From: CAZEPJ01 sp964514105 | Lineage (GTDB): Bacteria; Desulfobacterota; Desulfocorpusculales; Desulfocorpusculum | Length of the DNA stretch: 61,627 nucleotides | NCBI GenBank assembly: GCA_964514105.1 | Contig: CAZEPJ010000019.1 | Location: 1 to 61,627, forward strand | Reading direction: 5' to 3' | Shown here: positions 34,571 to 44,176 of the stretch, piece by piece | How positions within the stretch are numbered: position 1 is the first letter of the stretch | How the letters are laid out: every line of letters starts with the position of its first letter | Program-made: the position numbers and the translations under genes | Notes under the pieces: model-generated | Told to the model about the DNA's origin: nothing | Database searches by the model: none | Seen by the model: only the letters and a program-made list of their open reading frames with translations

Positions 34571-35020
34571 TCACCTCGCCTGGACCGTGACCAGGTTCAC
34601 CCAGATCTCGACCTTGGTCGTGGTCAGGGTCTCCCAGATCAGCATCTGGCACACCCGCTCATCCCTGGAGAAGTTGAGAAAGTTCTTGCGGGCGCGCCAG
34701 CTGCTCACGAAGTTCCATCCGTCTCTGGCCATGGACTTGCGGAAGAAATCCAGGAGGGACTCCACATCCACCCGTCCCGACAGGTACATGACGCCGATCT
34801 TCTTGCCTCCCTGCTCGTAGATCACGGACTCATCGGGATCATAGGTCAGCTCCGGGGGGATGAGGACATCGGGGATATCGAAATATCGGGGCGCCGGGGG
34901 AGTGGACTCCCCGATCCCCAGGGCATGCTTGGTCGACTCGCACCCCGTCAGTCCCAGAACCGCGATGCACAACGCGAGAACCGCTGTCCAAGGCCTTCTG
35001 CCCCTATGTCCTGTCATCAT
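34571..35020 (-). CDS. Small lipoprotein, function unknown
   Basis: A 149-residue protein with an N-terminal lipoprotein signal ending in LGLTGC. A compact domain follows containing YFDIPDVLIPPELTYDPDES, GVMYLSGRVDVESLLDFFRK and SMARDGWNFVSSWRARKNFL. The pattern of two beta-hairpins and a helix recalls DUF4810- or TonB-related small lipoproteins of deltaproteobacteria, but no firm family is recognised. ATG 35,020 (MMTGHRG) has AGGAGGGGAG just upstream. Probably anchored to the periplasmic face of the inner or outer membrane. Confidence 0.75.
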   Translation of the reverse strand: MMTGHRGRRPWTAVLALCIAVLGLTGCESTKHALGIGESTPPAPRYFDIPDVLIPPELTYDPDESVIYEQGGKKIGVMYLSGRVDVESLLDFFRKSMARDGWNFVSSWRARKNFLNFSRDERVCQMLIWETLTTTKVEIWVNLVTVQAR

Positions 35021-35160
35021 CTCTCCCCTCCTGGCGTCTGGATGTCTCCCTAGGCCGGACTCCTGCCTCCTCCCTGCTTTAACCCCCTTGTATCCTTTGA
35101 GAATCAATCCGTCAAGACCCACCTTTCCCCCCCGAAGCCCCGCCGGGCCCCGGGCCCCTG

Positions 35161-35616
35161 TCATGGCTGCCGGGGCCGGGGGGTAGCCGAGGGATGGGAT
35201 GGGGCAGGGGAAACGAACCAGGAATCGTTTGCTTCCAGGGGATCCCAGTAGCGCTTGACGCCGTGGACATGGATCACCGGCGCCAGGGCCGTCTCGGACC
35301 ACTCATGGAAGAGGCGGTCCACCACCAGGAGCAGACCCAGGATCGATCCATGCTTTCGAAAGGCCTCCTCCCCGTATTGCGAACAGGTGGGGTACATGGG
35401 GCAGCGGTCGCCGTCCACCGGAGATATGGTGGTCCGGAAGAACCGCATGAAGGGCTCCAGGGCGGCTCCGGACGGCCCCGTGGACCGCATCGGCGCGTCC
35501 CTCTCCTCCCTCGGCGCCCTCATGCCGTCGCCCCCCGCCCACGCCGCGGGTACCGCGGCCATTGCGAGCCACAGCAGGGCACCCAGCGCCTGGCCTCTGG
35601 GGAGAAGCAGCCTCAC
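35161..35616 (-). CDS. YidD-domain protein with an N-terminal signal
   Basis: A 151-residue protein. It begins with a signal-peptide-like stretch (RLLLPRGQALGALLWLAMAA-VPAAWAG). The YidD domain follows at about residues 44-120, with FMRFFRTTISPVDGDRCPMY, PTCSQYGEEAFRKHG and the PTCS cysteine intact. YidD proteins normally lack a cleavable signal and sit on the cytoplasmic face near YidC. Exported versions of the domain are known in other lineages, but this arrangement is unusual. GTG 35,616 overlaps the upstream gene's stop (GTGA). Confidence 0.8.
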   Translation of the reverse strand: MRLLLPRGQALGALLWLAMAAVPAAWAGGDGMRAPREERDAPMRSTGPSGAALEPFMRFFRTTISPVDGDRCPMYPTCSQYGEEAFRKHGSILGLLLVVDRLFHEWSETALAPVIHVHGVKRYWDPLEANDSWFVSPAPSHPSATPRPRQP

Positions 35617-36554
35617 GGTCCCACCCGCCCTCCCCGCCCCGCTGAAACCGGCGGTTCCAGCCAGCCGGATGGGGCTCGGATCTCCTCGACGAGCCGTTCC
35701 TGCGCCTGCCGATTGTGCTTGTGGGCGCTGCCCACCGCACTGAAGATGTTGCCCGAATACCAGATGAGCTCGGCCAGGGCCAGGGTACCGGCCAGGGCCG
35801 GATTGTCCTTCTGAATCGCCTCCAAGGTTGCCGCCGTGAAGGCGGCGTTCATCGAGAAGGCGAGTCCGGCGTCCCTCCAGCGCCCCAGGTACGCGTGCCC
35901 CGCCCCCGGCAGGACGGCGGCCAGGAGCCCGGCCGTCCAGGGGGATTTTTCGGGCAGGGGGGTGTTCGCCCGGATGTGCGCCGCCCCCTGAGCGGCCCGG
36001 CCGGCCAGGGCGCTCAGCGGGTCCAGCCCCCCCAGCACCCCTGCGGCGTCGTGCCACGAGCCCCCCCTGGCATGGGTCTCCCCCAGGAGGTACTGGGCCT
36101 TGCCCCGAAGCTCCGGGTCCCCCGTGGCCTCCATGGCCTGGGTCAAGGAGGAGCGGGCCTCCCCCAAGAGGCCCAATCGCAACTCACAAAGACCCGAGAG
36201 GTAGAGCGCCCGCGCGCGGTTCTCTCCCTGGACGCCGCGCCCCAGGAGATCCAGCGCCGCCCGCCGCCCCTGCGCCCACCATTCTCCCCGCACGTGGGCC
36301 TCGACGATCCTCATGCAAGCGTCCTGGCAGCGCGGGTCCTCCGGAAAATAGAACAGGAATCGCTTGTACTCGGTCACCGCCCGGTAGTACTCGCCGGCCC
36401 GGAAGAACTGCTCGGCCAGGGTCCACTGCCCCTCAGCCCCCCCGTGGCCCTGGGCCAGGAGCAGCGGGGGATGCCCCCACAAGATCCCCCCCAGGACGCC
36501 CCAGGCCAGAACCACTGCGGCGCAGGCAATGCGCACGGGTTTCGCTGCCCCCAC
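35613..36554 (-). CDS. TPR-type exported or membrane protein, function unknown
   Basis: A 313-residue protein with an N-terminal signal or membrane helix (PVRIACAAVVLAWGVLGGIL). Tetratricopeptide-like repeats follow (WTLAEQFFRAGEYYRAVTEY, KRFLFYFPEDPRCQDACMRI, ALYLSGLCELRLGLLGEARS), and the C-terminal third holds two or three hydrophobic segments (GLLAAVLPGAGHAYLGRWRD, AGTLALAELIWYSGNIFSAV). The PGAGHxYLG box is shared with YidD-associated and outer-membrane P-loop-lacking proteins. GTG 36,554 has AAGGAG 8 bases upstream. It overlaps the YidD gene start, so the two products probably work together. Confidence 0.75.
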   Translation of the reverse strand: MGAAKPVRIACAAVVLAWGVLGGILWGHPPLLLAQGHGGAEGQWTLAEQFFRAGEYYRAVTEYKRFLFYFPEDPRCQDACMRIVEAHVRGEWWAQGRRAALDLLGRGVQGENRARALYLSGLCELRLGLLGEARSSLTQAMEATGDPELRGKAQYLLGETHARGGSWHDAAGVLGGLDPLSALAGRAAQGAAHIRANTPLPEKSPWTAGLLAAVLPGAGHAYLGRWRDAGLAFSMNAAFTAATLEAIQKDNPALAGTLALAELIWYSGNIFSAVGSAHKHNRQAQERLVEEIRAPSGWLEPPVSAGRGGRVGP

Positions 36555-36588
36555 GTATCCGGCTCCTTCGCTTACGGGACCAAGGAGA

Positions 36589-37317
36589 TCAGGGCGCCTT
36601 CTTCTCCCGAGAAGAGAGCTCGGCGGCCTTGGCCCTGGCCAACTCCCGATGGGTGGCATCCGCCGGGGATTGCTGGACCACCTGGTACAGATCCAGGGCC
36701 TCCCTGGCCTTTCCCTGCCGCTCATACAGCAGCGCCAGATTCCAGACGGCCACTCCTTGAAAGGCGCTCCCCCCCTGGTCGCGCAGCTGCTGAAAAGCGG
36801 CGACCGCCCGATCCAGCTCTCCCTTGGAGCTCCACGTATACGCGATCCCCTCCAGGGCCAGGGCCTTCATCTCCGGGCTGTCCCCCCCCGACGCATCCCC
36901 AAGCGCGGCCTCATAGTCGTGAAGGGCCTCGTCGTAGCGACCCAGGGCGTGGCAGGCATGCCCCCGGTACAGCCGTGCCATCCACGCGGCCCGTGTCCCC
37001 GGGAAGCGCTGGATCACGGTCTGGAATCGGTCCACAGCCTTGCCCATGAGGTCTCCGGACGCCGCCGGATCCTGCTGCTCCGCCGCCCTCTTGAACACCT
37101 GCAGAGCCTGGGCCTGCAGCTCGTACGCCTGCCGCTCGTTGCGGGCCTGGTGAAGCCTCCATCCCCACGCGCCCACTCCCATGACCACCACGACGATGAC
37201 CGCGGCCGTGACCCACTTGGCGTTCTCCCGGAGGAAGTCCATGGTGCGCGCCGTGGTGGTGATAAACTCGTCGGGTTCCTTGAGAAGTCTCTTGCGGTCC
37301 ACCCGTTCCTTGGGCAT
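36589..37317 (-). CDS. Single-pass TPR protein, YfgM/CpoB-like
   Basis: A 242-residue protein. A basic N-terminus (MPKERVDRKRLLKEPDEFIT) leads to one membrane helix (WVTAAVIVVVVMGVGAWGWR) and four or five tetratricopeptide repeats (AWMARLYRGHACHALGRYDE, ALALEGIAYTWSSKGELDRA, AVWNLALLYERQGKAREALD). The plan resembles YfgM, a SecYEG-associated periplasmic chaperone partner, and is common in deltaproteobacteria. It is driven by a near-consensus promoter at 37,350-37,378 and begins this minus-strand run. Confidence 0.85.
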   Translation of the reverse strand: MPKERVDRKRLLKEPDEFITTTARTMDFLRENAKWVTAAVIVVVVMGVGAWGWRLHQARNERQAYELQAQALQVFKRAAEQQDPAASGDLMGKAVDRFQTVIQRFPGTRAAWMARLYRGHACHALGRYDEALHDYEAALGDASGGDSPEMKALALEGIAYTWSSKGELDRAVAAFQQLRDQGGSAFQGVAVWNLALLYERQGKAREALDLYQVVQQSPADATHRELARAKAAELSSREKKAP

Positions 37318-37349
37318 GATCGGTTTCCCCTTGAGTTTCGAATTGTTAA

Positions 37350-37378
37350 ATCATATCTGCCACCTTGAATGGTGTCAA
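37350..37378 (-). promoter_or_regulatory. Near-consensus promoter for the TPR/YidD genes
   Basis: Minus strand: -35 TTGACA (37,378-37,373), exactly 17 bases, then -10 TATGAT (37,355-37,350). One mismatch from the sigma70 consensus in twelve positions. It drives the gene starting at 37,317. Confidence 0.85.
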
Positions 37379-37406
37379 TGCCTTTCTCTCGAACGAGCGG
37401 GGCGCC

Positions 37407-37434
37407 TTGACACCCCCTCCGCCGGTGATAGACT
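37407..37434 (+). promoter_or_regulatory. Promoter of the CoA-binding protein gene
   Basis: Plus strand: TTGACA at 37,407-37,412, a 16-base spacer and TAGACT at 37,429-37,434. It is divergent from and only about 29 bases away from the opposing promoter, so the two may compete. Confidence 0.65.
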
Positions 37435-37497
37435 GAACGGGCCGTCGGGCCCGCCGCCCGCGGCTCCCCGATCCCGCCCGCAGGCTTGGAGGCGTTC

Positions 37498-37914
37498 ATG
37501 GACGACTCGGTCATGAAGGAGATCCTCGGTGCATCGCGCGTCATCGCCGTGGTGGGGCTCTCCCCCAAGGAGGATCGGCCCAGCTACCGGGTGGCCGCGT
37601 ACTTGCAGGCCCAGGGATACCGGATCGTCCCGGTGAATCCGGCTGTCTCCGAGGTCCTGGGAGAGAGGGCCTACCCCTCCCTCGAAGACATCCCCCGCGA
37701 CATCCGGGTGGACGTGGTGGATGTCTTCCGGCGGCCCGAAGATGTGCCCCCCATCGCGGAGCAGGCGGTGACCCGCGGGGTCAGGGCCCTGTGGCTTCAG
37801 GAGGGGGTGGTCCACCAGGAGGCCGCAGCCAGATCCAGGGCCGCCGGTCTCCAGGTGGTGATGGACCGCTGCATGCTCAAGGAGCACCGGCGGCTGCTGA
37901 CTCCCGGCCCGTGA
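37498..37914 (+). CDS. CoA-binding domain protein (YccU-like)
   Basis: A 138-residue Rossmann-fold protein. ASRVIAVVGLSPKEDRPSYR near the N-terminus and QGYRIVPVNPAVSEVLGERA, then RVDVVDVFRRPEDVPPIAEQ are the signature of the CoA_binding_2 family. The family binds CoA or a related nucleotide and its reaction is unknown. ATG 37,498 has GGAGG at 37,488-37,492. It is the first gene downstream of the divergent promoters and 165 bases ahead of the AICAR transformylase. Confidence 0.9.
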   Translation: MDDSVMKEILGASRVIAVVGLSPKEDRPSYRVAAYLQAQGYRIVPVNPAVSEVLGERAYPSLEDIPRDIRVDVVDVFRRPEDVPPIAEQAVTRGVRALWLQEGVVHQEAAARSRAAGLQVVMDRCMLKEHRRLLTPGP

Positions 37915-38079
37915 GGGGCGGCCGGCGAACCCCGGCCGGCTGCCGCGGCCTTGGATCTCCGCCTGCGTTCCCCGACGGACGGCGCCCGAGGCTCCGTCCA
38001 TCCCCGCAGACGACCCATGGCATCTGACGTGCCGGGGACAGGGCCGCCCGGCCATCCGGCCTCTGGTGGAGGACGCTTG

Positions 38080-39372
<1,293 letters not shown>

Positions 39373-39443
39373 CATGCCCGTGCACCCGTGGCGCACAGGA
39401 ATGCTGCCTTTGGTGAATGCGCAGTCCTCCAAGAGGTGAAGGC

Positions 39444-40223
39444 ATGTTCGAGACGTTGCTCCTGGAGTCCCGAGACGGGGTCTACACCCTCACACTGAAC
39501 CAGCCCGAGAGCCGCAACGCCATGAGCTACCAAATGGCCGAGGAGTTCGAGGCGGCCGTCGCCCGTGTAGGGGCGGACCCCGAGGCCCGCTTTCTCATCC
39601 TCACGGGCGCGGGGGAGTCCTTCTGCTCGGGCGGGGACTTCGACACCATCATGAGGGACTTCGAACTCCCCCCCGTGGCCTTCAAGCCCCACATCCTGCG
39701 CTTCTACCGGCGGTTCCTCTCTTTGAGGGACCTGCCCGTCCCCACCCTGGCCGCGGTGAACGGCCATGCGGCCGGCGGGGGGTTCAGCCTGGCCCTGGCG
39801 TGCGACATGCGCGTTGCATCGAGCAACGCCCAGTTCATCATGACCTTCGTGCGGCTGGGCATCCACCCGGGCATGGGCTCCACCTGGGCCCTCCCCCAGT
39901 TGGTGGGCACGGCCCGGGCGTTCGAGATCTTCCTGACGGGCGATCCGGTCTCCGCCGAGGAGGCCCTGGCCATGGGCCTGGTGAACCGCGTGACGCCCCC
40001 CGAGGGGCTCATGCCCGAAGCCGAGGCCCTGGCACACCGCATTGCCTCCATGCCCCGCGTCCCGGTCCGCTACCTGAAGCAATCCATTTATATGGGGGCG
40101 AGGGCCGGATTGGATGCCATCCTGGAGTTCGAGTCATTCGGCCAGGCCGTCTGCTCCGAGACAGAGGACCTCAAGCAGGCCCTGGCCGCGTTTCAGAGGA
40201 AGCGGCGCCGAGGCCGAAGATGA
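39444..40223 (+). CDS. Enoyl-CoA hydratase/isomerase family protein
   Basis: A 259-residue crotonase-fold protein. It has RNAMSYQMAEEFEAAVARVG, the oxyanion-hole LTGAGESFCSGGDFD and AAVNGHAAGGGFSLALACDM, and LGIHPGMGSTWALPQLVGTA with the position of the second catalytic acid. Typical hydratases carry a glutamate near Gly-Ser-Thr-W; here the residue is Met-Gly-Ser-Thr-Trp, so the exact reaction is unclear. It follows the transformylase by 71 bases and precedes a ferritin-like gene. Confidence 0.9.
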   Translation: MFETLLLESRDGVYTLTLNQPESRNAMSYQMAEEFEAAVARVGADPEARFLILTGAGESFCSGGDFDTIMRDFELPPVAFKPHILRFYRRFLSLRDLPVPTLAAVNGHAAGGGFSLALACDMRVASSNAQFIMTFVRLGIHPGMGSTWALPQLVGTARAFEIFLTGDPVSAEEALAMGLVNRVTPPEGLMPEAEALAHRIASMPRVPVRYLKQSIYMGARAGLDAILEFESFGQAVCSETEDLKQALAAFQRKRRRGRR

Positions 40224-40300
40224 TGCCCCCCGGCTCCGAGCGCACCCCGAGCCTCTGGAACCCGCCGCCACAAACAACGCCATCGGGAGGAGTGGAACCC

Positions 40301-40831
40301 ATGCCCAGCAAGGAAGGAACCGTGCAGAACCCCAAGCGGAAGCTGGAAGCCGTCAAGAAGGCCATCATGTTCGAGACCCACGGCCTGCGCTTCTACCAGG
40401 TGGCAGCCGAGCGCTGCACCAACCCCCGGGCCCGGGAGATGTTCTCGGACCTTTCTCGGGACGAGCTTCGCCACCGCCGGGAGCTTTCCAAGCAATTCCG
40501 CTCCATCCTCAAGAAGGGGAAATGGAGCCCGCCGCCCGCCTCAAAGGAGAAGGGCCTCAAGTTCAAGGACCCGGTGATCGACGCGGGCATGAAGAAGGAC
40601 ATCGACGGGGCGTGGTTCGATTCGGCGGCCCTGAATATCGGGCTCATGCTGGAGAAGCGGGCCATGGACTACTACCGCAGGCAGGCGGCGGCCGCCTCCG
40701 ACCCCGAGATGAAGGCCATCTTCCAGTGGCTCCTGTCCTGGGAGGAGGGCCACCTCAGGCGGCTTCAGTCCCTGGAGCAGGCGTTTCGGGAGGAGATGTG
40801 GAACGAGGCCGGTTTCTGGCCCCTGGATTGA
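40301..40831 (+). CDS. Ferritin-like/rubrerythrin-type diiron protein
   Basis: A 176-residue four-helix protein. Likely metal ligands lie in FETHGLRFYQVAAERCTNPR, DELRHRREL, MLEKRAMDYYRRQAAAASDP and EEGHLRRLQSLEQ, the E..E..H pattern of ferritin-like diiron proteins. There is no rubredoxin domain, so electron exchange would need a partner. It may detoxify peroxide or store iron. ATG 40,301 has GGGAGGAG nearby; a GTG at 40,322 behind AAGGAAGG is an alternative. It converges with the PurN-like gene. Confidence 0.8.
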   Translation: MPSKEGTVQNPKRKLEAVKKAIMFETHGLRFYQVAAERCTNPRAREMFSDLSRDELRHRRELSKQFRSILKKGKWSPPPASKEKGLKFKDPVIDAGMKKDIDGAWFDSAALNIGLMLEKRAMDYYRRQAAAASDPEMKAIFQWLLSWEEGHLRRLQSLEQAFREEMWNEAGFWPLD

Positions 40832-40865
40832 GCGCAGGCATGCGGTTATCCGACACGGGGGTGGC

Positions 40866-41648
40866 TCAGGAAAGCCGCCAGCCCCGGGGGATGGGGCTGC
40901 CCCGGTAGTACAGGGCGCCCGCCTCGTCCCGGGCGAAGTCCCCCCGGGCCAGGGCCTCCAGGGTCCGGGGAAATACCACCCAGTCCCCCTGCTCCTTGAG
41001 CCGCTCCTGGTTGACCGCCTCGGCCCGGGCCAGGTCCACCGCATCGCTCAGATCCCACTGGGGCTCCAGCATGACCGCCATGGGAGGGGAGATCATGAGG
41101 AGCCGCCCGCCGTCCACCACCGGCTCGATGATGTGGGTGGAGGAGGCGATGGTCTTCTCGCCCGCCGCCAAGGCGTCCCTCACGGCATGGTCCCCCACGA
41201 AGCGCCTGCCGCCACCGGGTCTCTCGATGGACAGGTCCGCAGGGTGCACGTTGATCCCCAGAAAGGCGCGGATGAGGGGCTCGGTGGCGATGCTCATGTA
41301 CCCCCCGTAGGCGGCCACCTTGGCCCGAAACGGCGACAGGGCCAGGACCGTCTCCCGGTCGAAGGCCGCCCGGGCGTCCAGATCCCGCCGGGAGACGCCC
41401 CTTTTCGCGCAGTAGCCCTGGAGGTCCCGCACCACCACCGGTCGGTCATACTCCTTCCCGATGGTCACGGCCCGGCTCTCGGCCCGGTCGGAGAACAGCG
41501 CCACGACCTCGAAGGGAGGCGCCCCCTCGGCCGCGGCCAGGCGGGCCTCGTGCTCCAGGATCTTGCGGATGTTGGTCCCGGACCCGGACATCAAACCCAC
41601 CACGCGCAGGGGGCCGTCCGAGGGGTCGTGCAAGGGAGTGAGATCCAT
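40866..41648 (-). CDS. PurN-like formyltransferase
   Basis: A 260-residue protein with the glycinamide-ribonucleotide formyltransferase fold. VGLMSGSGTNIRKILEHEAR matches the PurN substrate loop, INVHPADLS the catalytic Asn-x-His and STHIIEPVVDGG the later acid. It is longer than PurN (about 210) with an added segment (GYCAKRGVSRRDLDARAAFD). It may be a variant transferring formyl groups to another acceptor. Start ATG 41,648; GTG 41,651 is directly upstream. Confidence 0.8.
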   Translation of the reverse strand: MDLTPLHDPSDGPLRVVGLMSGSGTNIRKILEHEARLAAAEGAPPFEVVALFSDRAESRAVTIGKEYDRPVVVRDLQGYCAKRGVSRRDLDARAAFDRETVLALSPFRAKVAAYGGYMSIATEPLIRAFLGINVHPADLSIERPGGGRRFVGDHAVRDALAAGEKTIASSTHIIEPVVDGGRLLMISPPMAVMLEPQWDLSDAVDLARAEAVNQERLKEQGDWVVFPRTLEALARGDFARDEAGALYYRGSPIPRGWRLS

Positions 41649-41795
41649 CACGAGGGGGCTCCCGTCAGGGGGCCAAGAAGACCGGGCTTCCCCAAGAGGG
41701 GCGCAGAGGGTTCACGTCCGGACATCAGCCGCGGTTCCTTTCCCGCCATCCAGATGCCTGCGGCCTGTCGCTTGCCGCCTGTGCCCCATTGCCTC

Positions 41796-42017
41796 TCATT
41801 GATTTCCGAACGGCCTGTCCCGGCCACACTCCGGGCAGGTCCAGAGGACCTGGTTGCAGGTCATCCCCCAGAGGTTCTCCTGCATGCAGGCGGGGCAGAT
41901 CTCGAACCCGCACGGGCAGCGCCAGCAGAAGGCCGATTGCACGCCGCAATACGGGCACGAGCAGCCGCGGCGCCCGACCCGGCCGCCGGGGGCACCCTCG
42001 CCCGAAGCCCGCCTCAC
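41796..42017 (-). CDS. Small cysteine-rich zinc-ribbon protein
   Basis: A 73-residue protein with at least nine cysteines in tight pairs: RRGCSCPYCGVQSAFCWRC, then FEICPACMQENLWGMTC and WTCPECGRDRPFGNQ. The CxxC pairs suggest two or three structural zinc sites. No family is recognised. It begins at GTG 42,017, which overlaps the stop of the double zinc-ribbon gene as GTGA, so the two are translated together. It ends 147 bases before the PurN-like gene. Confidence 0.75.
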   Translation of the reverse strand: MRRASGEGAPGGRVGRRGCSCPYCGVQSAFCWRCPCGFEICPACMQENLWGMTCNQVLWTCPECGRDRPFGNQ

Positions 42018-42457
42018 GTATCGTCCCGATCCCTTCCGGCGTCGCCTCCCCCCGGAAGGACGCCCTCTTCCTGGCACCGCAGCCCGCAGACCCTGCAAAG
42101 GCCGTCGTCCCCCACGGATCCGACGCAGCTCTCGTCGGAACACAGGACCCGGTCCTCCCCGACCCCCTCCTCGTCGTCTTCCCACGCCTCGTCGGCCCCG
42201 GCCTCCGCCTCCTGGCCGGTCTGTTCCTCCTCAGCCGCTGCCGCGCCCTCCCCGCAGCCCGAGTTCAGGGCTTCACCCCCCGAGTACAGGGCCCCGCAGA
42301 CCCGGCAGCACCCGTCCTCCCCCACCGAGCCCACGCACGATTCATCGGCGCACGCAAGCCGCTGTGCGCCCTCCGGCCCCTCTTCATCGTCGGGAAGGGC
42401 CCCCAAATCCCCACGGATCTTCTCCCAATCCTCAGAGCGTTTCCCCATGCCTCGCAT
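42014..42457 (-). CDS. Protein with two DESCVGSVG zinc ribbons, function unknown
   Basis: A 147-residue acidic protein built from two nearly identical zinc-ribbon units. The first (residues 36-54) is C-ADES-C-VGSVGEDGC-CRVC and the second (106-124) is C-SDES-C-VGSVGDDGL-CRVC, both C-x4-C-x9-C-x2-C. They are joined by a highly acidic linker (AAAAEEEQTGQEAEAGADEA). ATG 42,457 has GGAGGTGA upstream. It sits 7 bases after gltX and overlaps the next cysteine-rich gene. I do not recognise this repeat in any named family. Confidence 0.8.
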   Translation of the reverse strand: MRGMGKRSEDWEKIRGDLGALPDDEEGPEGAQRLACADESCVGSVGEDGCCRVCGALYSGGEALNSGCGEGAAAAEEEQTGQEAEAGADEAWEDDEEGVGEDRVLCSDESCVGSVGDDGLCRVCGLRCQEEGVLPGGGDAGRDRDDT

Positions 42458-42464
42458 GCGCCGT

Positions 42465-43958
42465 TCACCTCCCTCCTTGTCCCGCCAGCCTCTCCGCCGC
42501 GCGCCGCAGGCGCGCCGCCACCACCTCCCTTCCCAGTGTCACGATGACCTCGAAGAGGCCGGGGCCCACCGTCAGGCCCGTCACCGCCGTCCGGATGGCG
42601 TTGATGAGAAGCCCCGCCTTGACCCCCCATTTCTGGGCCGCCCCGCGGACCATCCCCTCCGCGGATTCGAGCGAGAAGGGCGCGAGGGCCCCCGTCTGTC
42701 CGGCCAGGTCCCGGAGCCACCCCTCCAGACGGGGGTCGCTGCACAGGTTCTTCTCCCACGCATGGGGGTCGATGGGGTAGTCGTCGGAGAAGTACGGGCG
42801 CCCCAGGGTGGCGAAGTCCTCGAGGGTGAAGAAGCGGGCCCGGATGAGATCCACGGTGTCCGCGAACCACTCTCGCCTCTCCTCGCCGTATGCGGGGTCC
42901 CACAGACCGTGTGCCCGGAGCCTTTCCTCCACCAGGGGCAGGAGATCGTCCAGGGCCATGCTTCGCAGATAATGGGCGTTGATGTTGATGGCCTTGGGGT
43001 CCGCGATGAATCGCGGGCTGTCCGGGTCGTAGTTGAACACCGAGTTAGCCCGGGAGAGACGCTCCAGGCTGAAGGCCTCGATCAGTTCCTCCCGGGACAG
43101 GATCTCCCGGTCGTCCCCCGGCGACCAGCCCAAGAGAACCATGAAGTTGCAGAAGGCCCACGGGAGAAACCCCCTCTCCCGGTAGTACCGCACCGTGACG
43201 ACCTCGCCATGGATCCGCTTGGAGATCTTGCGGCGTTTTGGATCCAAGGTCAGGGACATGTGGGCGAAGGTCGGGACCTCCCATCCCAGGGCGCGGTACA
43301 TGAGCACCTGCTTGGGGGTGTTGGCCCGATGGTCCTGCCCCCGGATCACATGGGAGATACGGTCCCGGTGGTCGTCCACCATGTTGGAGAGCAGGTAGAT
43401 GGGAAGCCCGTTGGACCTCAGGATGACGAAGTCCTCAATGTCCCGGTGGGCCTTCTGCTCGGGTCCGAATACCGCATCCTCCCAGAGCACGGACCCATCG
43501 TCTCTGGGGACTTTGAAGCGGATGACGAAAGCCTCCCCCCGCCGGGCCCGGGCGTCGGACTCCTCCGGGGACATGCCCCGGCACGCCCCGTCATACTGGT
43601 ACGATTCCCTGGCCTTGACCGCCGCCGCCCGCCTGGCCTCCAGCGTCTCCTTGTCGCAGAAGCAGCGGTACGCGTGCCCCGATTCCAGCAGCAGCCCGGC
43701 CACGCTGCGGTGCTCGTCGGCGTGCTCCGACTGCAGGTACGGCCCCTCGTCCCAGTCAATACCCATCCACTGCAGGCCCTCGATGATCTCGCGCATGGCC
43801 TCGGGCGTGGAGCGCTCCACGTCCGTGTCCTCGATGCGCAGGACCAGGGCCCCCCCGTGTCTGCGGGCAAAAAGCCAGTTGTAAAGCGCCGTTCTCGCCC
43901 CCCCGATGTGCAGATACCCCGTGGGCGAGGGGGGAAACCGGACCCGAACCGTCTCCAT
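42465..43958 (-). CDS. gltX: Glutamyl-tRNA synthetase
   Basis: A 497-residue class I synthetase. The HIGH box is FPPSPTGYLHIGGARTALYN and the KMSKS loop is RRKISKRIHG. The editing-free anticodon region is full length (LTVGPGLFEVIVTLGREVVA). It attaches glutamate to tRNA-Glu, and to tRNA-Gln in lineages without GlnRS. The ATG at 43,958 gives METVRVRFPPSPTG. It is followed immediately by the two zinc-ribbon genes, which presumably share its transcript. Confidence 0.97.
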   Translation of the reverse strand: METVRVRFPPSPTGYLHIGGARTALYNWLFARRHGGALVLRIEDTDVERSTPEAMREIIEGLQWMGIDWDEGPYLQSEHADEHRSVAGLLLESGHAYRCFCDKETLEARRAAAVKARESYQYDGACRGMSPEESDARARRGEAFVIRFKVPRDDGSVLWEDAVFGPEQKAHRDIEDFVILRSNGLPIYLLSNMVDDHRDRISHVIRGQDHRANTPKQVLMYRALGWEVPTFAHMSLTLDPKRRKISKRIHGEVVTVRYYRERGFLPWAFCNFMVLLGWSPGDDREILSREELIEAFSLERLSRANSVFNYDPDSPRFIADPKAININAHYLRSMALDDLLPLVEERLRAHGLWDPAYGEERREWFADTVDLIRARFFTLEDFATLGRPYFSDDYPIDPHAWEKNLCSDPRLEGWLRDLAGQTGALAPFSLESAEGMVRGAAQKWGVKAGLLINAIRTAVTGLTVGPGLFEVIVTLGREVVAARLRRAAERLAGQGGR

Positions 43959-44176
43959 CCGCTCCTCCTGGCGGGACCCCGGCCGCGGCCATCGGCCATG
44001 CCGCCCGGCCCCCGATCAACTCCATGATTCTAGGACTGCCGGCGTCCGGACGCAACGAATCAGTGGCCCCAGCTTCCTCTCGTCGCGGAAAGGGGCGGGG
44101 GGCAAGGAGGGGGGCAAGTCCAAGATCCTTGGGGCCATGGCCCCGGCCGCCCGGCGCCAGCCCCGGCGGCCGCGCC
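43959..44176. other. Intergenic region without a supportable gene
   Basis: A 218-base gap between the gltX start and the end of the iron-sulfur gene, both minus-strand. It holds a 14-bp palindrome, GGGGCCATGGCCCC (44,131-44,144), but no T-run, strong promoter or RNA gene that I can defend. Confidence 0.4.

Noticed and set aside
44131..44144. GGGGCCATGGCCCC palindrome as an operator
   Set aside because: Such GC palindromes arise easily in this composition, and no promoter overlaps it.
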